A stretch of 64,000 nt of DNA from Apilactobacillus timberlakei (lineage in GTDB: Bacteria > Bacillota > Bacilli > Lactobacillales > Lactobacillaceae): assembly GCF_002993965.1 (NCBI RefSeq), contig NZ_POST01000003.1:183368-247367 (forward strand). Direction: 5' to 3'. Position 1 is the stretch's first letter. Each line of letters begins with the position of its first letter. This document shows, piece by piece, positions 59,485 through 64,000 of the stretch. The notes under the pieces were generated by a model. That model had not been told where the DNA came from and did not search any database. It worked only from the letters and a program-made list of their open reading frames with translations. Made by a program: the position numbers and the translations under genes.

Positions 59485-61421
59485 TATTTATCTTCTGAAT
59501 TAATTTTTGCAATGTGTCCTTGTTGAATATAAACACCTAAAATAGCAACATCGGATGGATTAACACCAGAAATTCTTGAAGCTTGAGCCACAGTTTGTGG
59601 TCTGATCTTTTCAAGTTTTTGACGAGCTTCAGTAGCTAAACTATCAATGGCTTCATAATCAATATCTTCTGGAATCTTTTTAGCTTCCATTTTCTTCATA
59701 CGAGCAACGTTTTGTTCAGCTTTCTTAATATATCCAGCATATTTAGTTCTAATTTCAACTTGTTCAATTACACGACGACCTAATGGTTTAGGTGCTGGTT
59801 CGATAAATTGTAATAATGTTTGATAATTTACATATGGACGACGTAGGAAGATTGATGCTAAGATACCATCTTTCAATGGTTTATCACCATGTTCTTCAAC
59901 AAATTCATTAACTTCATCGCTAGGTTTGATTCTAATCTTAGCTAAACGAGCCAATTCGTCCATAACTGCCTTTTTCTTGTCTAAGAATTTGTTATATCTT
60001 TCATCAGAAATAAGGCCTAAATCATGACCCTTTTCAGTTAAACGAAAGTCAGCATTATCATTTCTTAACAATAGACGGTATTCAGCACGACTAGTTAATA
60101 GACGGTAAGGTTCATTAGTACCTTTAGTTACCAAGTCATCAGCTAATACCCCGATATAAGCTTCATCACGTTTTAAAGTAAATTGATCTTTTCCTTGTGC
60201 ACGCAAAGCAGCATTAATGCCTGCATATAATCCTTGTCCAGCAGCTTCTTCATAACCAGAAGTTCCATTGGTTTGACCGGCAGTGTATAGATTCTTAACA
60301 AGTTTAGTTTCAAAGGTTGGTTTTAATTGGTAAGGAGCTACCACATCATATTCAATTGCGTAACCAGGGCGCATCATTTCAGCATGGTGTAAACCTTCAA
60401 CTGAATGCAACATCTTTTGTTGAACTTCTTCAGGCAATGATGTTGATAAACTATCACAATAGTATTCATTAGTATCGCGACCTTCTGGTTCTAAGAATAC
60501 TTGATGACGATTCTTATCAGCGAAACGCACAATCTTGTCTTCAATTGATGGGCAATATCTTGGACCCACTCCTTCAATGACACCAGTAAACATTGGAGCA
60601 CGGTCTAGATTATCACGAATAATTTGATGAGTAGTTTCATTAGTATAAGTTAGCCAGCAAGATAATTGGTCTTTAACTGGAATGTAGTCTTCATCAGGTG
60701 TTTCATAACTAAAATGATTAACTTCTGGGTCACCTGGTTGTTCTTCGGTTTCACTGAAATCAATAGTACGACCATTAACACGAGGTGGAGTCCCAGTTTT
60801 GAAACGTTTTAGATCAAAACCTAAGTCTTCTAAATTCTTTGATAATTTTAAAGCTGGTTGTGAATTATTAGGACCAGATGAATATCTTAGTTCACCAATA
60901 ATAATACGACCACGCGCAGCAGTTCCGGCACAAACAACTACTGATTTAGCACTATATTTAGCACCAGTATAAGTAACGATTCCTTTACATACACCATCTT
61001 CAACGATTAAAGAATCAACAATTCCTTGACGTAAGGTTAAGTTTGGTTGTTCTTCAATAGTTTGTTTCATCGCACGATGGTAAGCATGTTTATCTGCTTG
61101 GGCACGTAAAGCACGCACAGCTGGACCCTTACCAGTATTTAACATTCTCATTTGAATGTATGTTTTATCAATGTTGCGACCCATTTCACCACCAAGGGCA
61201 TCAATTTCACGGACAACGGTTCCTTTTGCGGGACCACCTAATGATGGATTACATGGCATAAATGCAACCATATCAACGTTAATAGTAATTAGCATTGTTT
61301 TGTTTCCCATTCTGGCTGAAGCTAAAGCAGCTTCACTACCAGCATGTCCAGCTCCGACAACGATTACGTCATAATCGCCGGCATCGTATTGGATGTTTTC
61401 TTCGCTTACGATTTCACTCAT
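59484..61421 (-). CDS. mnmG: tRNA uridine-5-carboxymethylaminomethyl modification enzyme MnmG (GidA)
   Basis: This 645-residue FAD protein works with MnmE to modify U34 of several tRNAs. The FAD loop is [21 protein letters not shown], followed by [13 protein letters not shown], and the middle motif [11 protein letters not shown] is present. [21 protein letters not shown] closes the FAD domain. The start was set at MSEIVSEEN because GGAGG lies 8 bases upstream; earlier in-frame codons include that site. Placement beside mnmE and jag is the conserved order near oriC. Confidence 0.97.
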   Translation of the reverse strand: MSEIVSEENIQYDAGDYDVIVVGAGHAGSEAALASARMGNKTMLITINVDMVAFMPCNPSLGGPAKGTVVREIDALGGEMGRNIDKTYIQMRMLNTGKGPAVRALRAQADKHAYHRAMKQTIEEQPNLTLRQGIVDSLIVEDGVCKGIVTYTGAKYSAKSVVVCAGTAARGRIIIGELRYSSGPNNSQPALKLSKNLEDLGFDLKRFKTGTPPRVNGRTIDFSETEEQPGDPEVNHFSYETPDEDYIPVKDQLSCWLTYTNETTHQIIRDNLDRAPMFTGVIEGVGPRYCPSIEDKIVRFADKNRHQVFLEPEGRDTNEYYCDSLSTSLPEEVQQKMLHSVEGLHHAEMMRPGYAIEYDVVAPYQLKPTFETKLVKNLYTAGQTNGTSGYEEAAGQGLYAGINAALRAQGKDQFTLKRDEAYIGVLADDLVTKGTNEPYRLLTSRAEYRLLLRNDNADFRLTEKGHDLGLISDERYNKFLDKKKAVMDELARLAKIRIKPSDEVNEFVEEHGDKPLKDGILASIFLRRPYVNYQTLLQFIEPAPKPLGRRVIEQVEIRTKYAGYIKKAEQNVARMKKMEAKKIPEDIDYEAIDSLATEARQKLEKIRPQTVAQASRISGVNPSDVAILGVYIQQGHIAKINSEDK

Positions 61422-61445
61422 TCGTTTTTCCTCCATAAACATAAA

Positions 61446-61461
61446 TGTTTCATGTAAAACA
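61446..61461. promoter_or_regulatory. parS-like site, degenerate
   Basis: TGTTTCATGTAAAACA matches the parS consensus at 14 of 16 positions, 17 bases before the consensus site at 61478. Confidence 0.5.
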
Positions 61462-61477
61462 TTTTATTTTTAATCAT

Positions 61478-61493
61478 TGTTTCACGTGAAACA
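61478..61493. promoter_or_regulatory. parS site, exact consensus
   Basis: TGTTTCACGTGAAACA matches the ParB/Spo0J consensus exactly and extends to a 20-bp palindrome with ATs on each side. It lies between mnmE and mnmG, near the expected parAB/oriC region. Confidence 0.92.
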
Positions 61494-61497
61494 ATAT

Positions 61498-62889
61498 TTA
61501 TTTACCTAAACAGAATTGGCTAAATAGTTGATCTAATAGTTCACCATTATAGCTATCACCAGTGATTTCACCTAATGATTCCCAGCAATCACGCATATCC
61601 ATTTGAACTAAATCAACGGGCATTCCATCATCTAAGCCACTAATGACATTATTTAATGATTCTTTAGCCTTATGCAATAAACTGACATGACGAGCATTGG
61701 TAACCATTACATCAGCTTGTGAGCTTTGAATTCCTTCATTAAAGAATAAATGAGCGATCATTTCTTCTAATGGTTCGGTTCCATCATCTTTAATGGCTGA
61801 AGTTGTAATCACATTTTCTTCACCAATTAATTGATTAATTTCATCAATATTAATTTTTTGTGGTAAATCGGTTTTATTTAAAATAACAATTCGTTTAGAA
61901 TCATCAGTTAATTCAATTAATTTTTTATCTTCATCTGATAATACTTCTGATGAATTAAGCACTAGTAGAACTAAGTCTGAACTTTGAATTGCTTTTCTGG
62001 ATCTGTCGACCCCAATTTTTTCAACTTTATCTTCAGTCTTTCTAATTCCAGCAGTATCAACTAATTTCAAAGGTACTCCACGTACATTGACATATTCTTC
62101 TAAAACATCACGAGTTGTTCCTGGCACATCGGTCACAATCGCTTTATCTTGATGTAGTAAATGATTTAGAATACTTGATTTACCAACATTGGGACGACCT
62201 ACAATAGAAGTAGCTAAACCGTCACGTAAAACTTGACCTTGTTTTGAAGTTTTAAGTAATTTAATAATCTTTTCTTTGATGTCTTTAGCATTTTTCATCA
62301 ATAAATTGGAAGTAACAACTTCGGCATCATCATATTCTGGATAATCAATATTAACTTCAACATTAGCTAAAACATCAAGAATTTGTTGTCTAAGAGTTCT
62401 AATTAAACGTGATAAATTACCATCTAATTGACCTTCAGCAGCTTTCATTGAACGATTAGTCTTAGCATCAATTATGTCCATAACGGCCTCAGATTGTGAT
62501 AAATCAATTCGACCATTTAAAAAGGCGCGCTTAGTAAATTCACCAGGTTCAGCCATACGAGCACCATAGCTAAGTACTAACTGTAAAATTGTGTTTGTAG
62601 CAACAATTCCACCGTGACAATTAATTTCAATTACATCTTCACAAGTATAAGTTTTAGGCGCTAGCATTACAGAAACCATTACTTCATCAATGTCTTCTTT
62701 ATTTTCAGGATCCATAATGTGTCCATAATTAATAGTGTGAGAAGCCACTTTACTTAAGTCTTTTCCACGATAAAGTTTGGAAATAACTTTTAAAGCATCT
62801 TCACCACTAATTCTAATAATTGAAATTCCACCTTCACCAGGTGGGGTTGAAATTGCGGCAATTGTATCAAAATCTGTCGTTGTTGCCAT
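61498..62889 (-). CDS. mnmE: tRNA modification GTPase MnmE (TrmE)
   Basis: This 463-residue GTPase forms the tRNA-modifying complex with MnmG. The N-terminal folate-binding domain begins [22 protein letters not shown]. The G domain has GRPNVGKSS (G1), DVPGTTRD (G2), DTAG (G3) and NKTD (G4). The protein ends with the catalytic FCLGK box. Length and motifs are normal. Confidence 0.97.
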   Translation of the reverse strand: MATTTDFDTIAAISTPPGEGGISIIRISGEDALKVISKLYRGKDLSKVASHTINYGHIMDPENKEDIDEVMVSVMLAPKTYTCEDVIEINCHGGIVATNTILQLVLSYGARMAEPGEFTKRAFLNGRIDLSQSEAVMDIIDAKTNRSMKAAEGQLDGNLSRLIRTLRQQILDVLANVEVNIDYPEYDDAEVVTSNLLMKNAKDIKEKIIKLLKTSKQGQVLRDGLATSIVGRPNVGKSSILNHLLHQDKAIVTDVPGTTRDVLEEYVNVRGVPLKLVDTAGIRKTEDKVEKIGVDRSRKAIQSSDLVLLVLNSSEVLSDEDKKLIELTDDSKRIVILNKTDLPQKINIDEINQLIGEENVITTSAIKDDGTEPLEEMIAHLFFNEGIQSSQADVMVTNARHVSLLHKAKESLNNVISGLDDGMPVDLVQMDMRDCWESLGEITGDSYNGELLDQLFSQFCLGK

Positions 62890-62933
62890 GTTATTCTTCC
62901 TTTCTATATCAATAAAACGTAGCTATGCGCACA

Positions 62934-62985
62934 AAAAAAGTGCCCACTCCACGCCACAATAAATAAGCATGGACAAAGCACTTTG
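62934..62985 (-). terminator. Intrinsic terminator after jag
   Basis: On the - strand AAAGTGC pairs with GCACTTT, with an inner CCATGC/GCGTGG stem, followed by TTTT. It separates jag from mnmE. Confidence 0.8.
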
Positions 62986-63063
62986 ACTACTTCATCTAAG
63001 TTTTCGTTTTTTCTTATTAAATATAATAATAAGAATTTTATTTAAATTTGTCAATTTTTTAAA

Positions 63064-63798
63064 CTAAATAATTTTTGCTTCCACCACTACTGATCGATAT
63101 GGATCACGACCTGAAGAATAAGTTTCCACATGTGAGCTATTTTCTAATTGTGTGTGGATAACTTTTCTTTCAAATGAAGGCATCGGATCTAAATAAACTG
63201 GTTGTCCAGTTGCTACTGCTTCACGCGCGGTTTTTTCAGCTAATTTTTTTAAAGTTTCAACCCGACGATAACGATAATCAGCGGTATCTAATTGAATCAA
63301 TAATCGACTAAATCCTAAATGGTTTAAGTAAATTTGTGCTAATGATTGTAATGCATTAATCGTTAAACCATGTTTACCGATTAAAATTCCTTCTTGATCA
63401 GTTTGAAAGTTAATTCGTGCAAATTTACGATTAATAACTTCATAATCTAATTTTGCTTCAATTCCTAGTTCTTTAATAATTGGTGCTAAATATGCAACTA
63501 AATCTTCAACTGCTTCTTCGTTAGAATCTTTTCTCGATTTTGTTTTTACTTCGGTTTCTTCATCCAAATGAGCTTCTGATTTTAAATTATTATTTATTTG
63601 TTTATCATTATTACTTTGTTTAGGTTGAGAGGTAACAATTTTATCAATCTCAACAATAGCATCTCTTTTACCGATTCCAAGGAATCCCTTGCGACTATTT
63701 TGAACAATATTAATTTTTGAATTATCTTTATTAAGGTTTAATTCTGATAATCCTTTTTCAATTGCTTCATCGACTGTTTTCGCAGTAAATGTTGACAT
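63064..63798 (-). CDS. jag: RNA-binding protein Jag/KhpB (SpoIIIJ-associated)
   Basis: This 244-residue protein has an N-terminal Jag domain (residues 1-50, FTAKTVDEAIEKGLSELNL to KGFLGIGKRDA), a charged linker and a KH domain (ARINFQTDQEGILIGKHGLTINALQ, with the GxxG as GKHG). The C-terminal R3H domain ends in ERKVIHTQLENSSHVETYSSG, RDPYRSVVV. In lactobacilli and streptococci KhpB controls cell elongation through RNA binding. It lies downstream of yidC, separated by a terminator. Confidence 0.95.
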   Translation of the reverse strand: MSTFTAKTVDEAIEKGLSELNLNKDNSKINIVQNSRKGFLGIGKRDAIVEIDKIVTSQPKQSNNDKQINNNLKSEAHLDEETEVKTKSRKDSNEEAVEDLVAYLAPIIKELGIEAKLDYEVINRKFARINFQTDQEGILIGKHGLTINALQSLAQIYLNHLGFSRLLIQLDTADYRYRRVETLKKLAEKTAREAVATGQPVYLDPMPSFERKVIHTQLENSSHVETYSSGRDPYRSVVVEAKII

Positions 63799-63897
63799 TA
63801 AGCTTTCTCCCTTTATTTTTAATCATATTCGTCTATATTATCATAAATTTTAATAATAAAAATACCTAAATTAGACATATATAACTTTAAAGTAAAT

Positions 63898-63928
63898 AAA
63901 AAAGACTAGCTTTAAGCTAGTCTTTTTT
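63898..63928 (-). terminator. Intrinsic terminator between yidC and jag
   Basis: AAAGACTAGCT and AGCTAGTCTTT enclose TTA, with A and T runs on both sides. It lies directly after the yidC stop codon on the - strand. Confidence 0.9.
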
Positions 63929-63935
63929 ATTTACT

Positions 63936-64000
63936 TTATTTACGGCGTGAACGTTTTGCTTTTCTGATTGCTTTTTGAACAGCATGTTTACGTTGTTTTT
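63936..64000 (-). CDS. yidC: Membrane insertase YidC, C-terminal end (partial)
   Basis: Only the last 20 codons are in the window. The end KQRKHAVQKAIRKAKRSRRK followed by TAA is the highly basic tail typical of Gram-positive YidC/OxaA insertases, which binds the ribosome. Position upstream of jag supports the call. The rest of the gene lies beyond the window edge. Confidence 0.8.
   Translation of the reverse strand, partial: KQRKHAVQKAIRKAKRSRRK

Overview
This is an AT-rich, low-GC Gram-positive chromosome segment. Gene content and order point to a heterofermentative, probably fructophilic member of the Lactobacillaceae (Fructilactobacillus/Apilactobacillus-like; genus is inference). Supporting evidence: a Leuconostoc-type mannitol 2-dehydrogenase, a ROK fructokinase, an acylating aldehyde dehydrogenase that lacks the alcohol dehydrogenase half of AdhE, RexAB-type recombination subunits, an isoleucine 2-epimerase-like aminotransferase and PepC-family aminopeptidases. 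The right end (yidC-jag-mnmE-mnmG, all leftward) is the conserved block beside oriC. Five parS-like sites in the window agree with origin proximity.

Layout. 1-9.7 kb: a small unknown gene with a non-canonical start, a small membrane protein, the single-domain aldehyde dehydrogenase and the rexA/rexB operon. 9.7-18.2 kb: accessory genes, including an aldo/keto reductase, a TauE-like permease, an operon of four tandem paralogous small proteins plus a small membrane protein, a purine permease, a nicotinamidase-like hydrolase and paired fluoride channels. 18.3-20.9 kb: fructokinase and mannitol dehydrogenase. 20.9-26.6 kb: secreted wall proteins, a zinc/manganese ABC transporter and an amidase. 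26.7-29.6 kb: an MFS carrier and pyrF-pyrE behind a PyrR attenuator. 29.6-35.1 kb: a secreted unknown, cardiolipin synthase, a baeRF-like protein and two tandem membrane-anchored XRE regulators sharing one operator motif. 35.2-40.2 kb: two oppA genes, each preceded by a tiny conserved ORF and a hairpin, with an aminopeptidase between them and a Met-type T-box in front. 40.3-48.5 kb: the shikimate/tyrosine operon (MFS, chorismate mutase, aroC, aroA, tyrA, aroK, aroE, aroD) and a prephenate dehydratase/BacA-like gene. 48.7-57.4 kb: small genes, an arginine-type ABC transporter behind two tandem T-boxes, two PepC peptidases and the epimerase. 57.6-64 kb: a small secreted protein, twin signal peptidases, mnmG, mnmE, jag and the end of yidC.

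The most interesting system is a pair of leader-peptide attenuators for aromatic biosynthesis. The aro operon and the upstream BacA-like gene each follow a short ORF with a good ribosome binding site. The encoded peptides both end in Asn-Phe-Ala-Tyr-Phe-Ile. Each leader then holds a series of hairpins whose neighbouring arms are mutually complementary, ending in an intrinsic terminator. The sequence supports a domino model: a ribosome stalled on Phe/Tyr codons shifts every pairing by one arm and dissolves the terminator.

Other notable points: three genes appear to start at ATT or ATC at ideal Shine-Dalgarno spacing; tandem T-boxes both read CGU (Arg) but differ in the base facing the tRNA discriminator; and parS-like sites overlap the start codons of two metabolic genes. 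Metabolically, the missing alcohol dehydrogenase domain, the mannitol dehydrogenase and the fructokinase fit together as a system that re-oxidises NADH with fructose.
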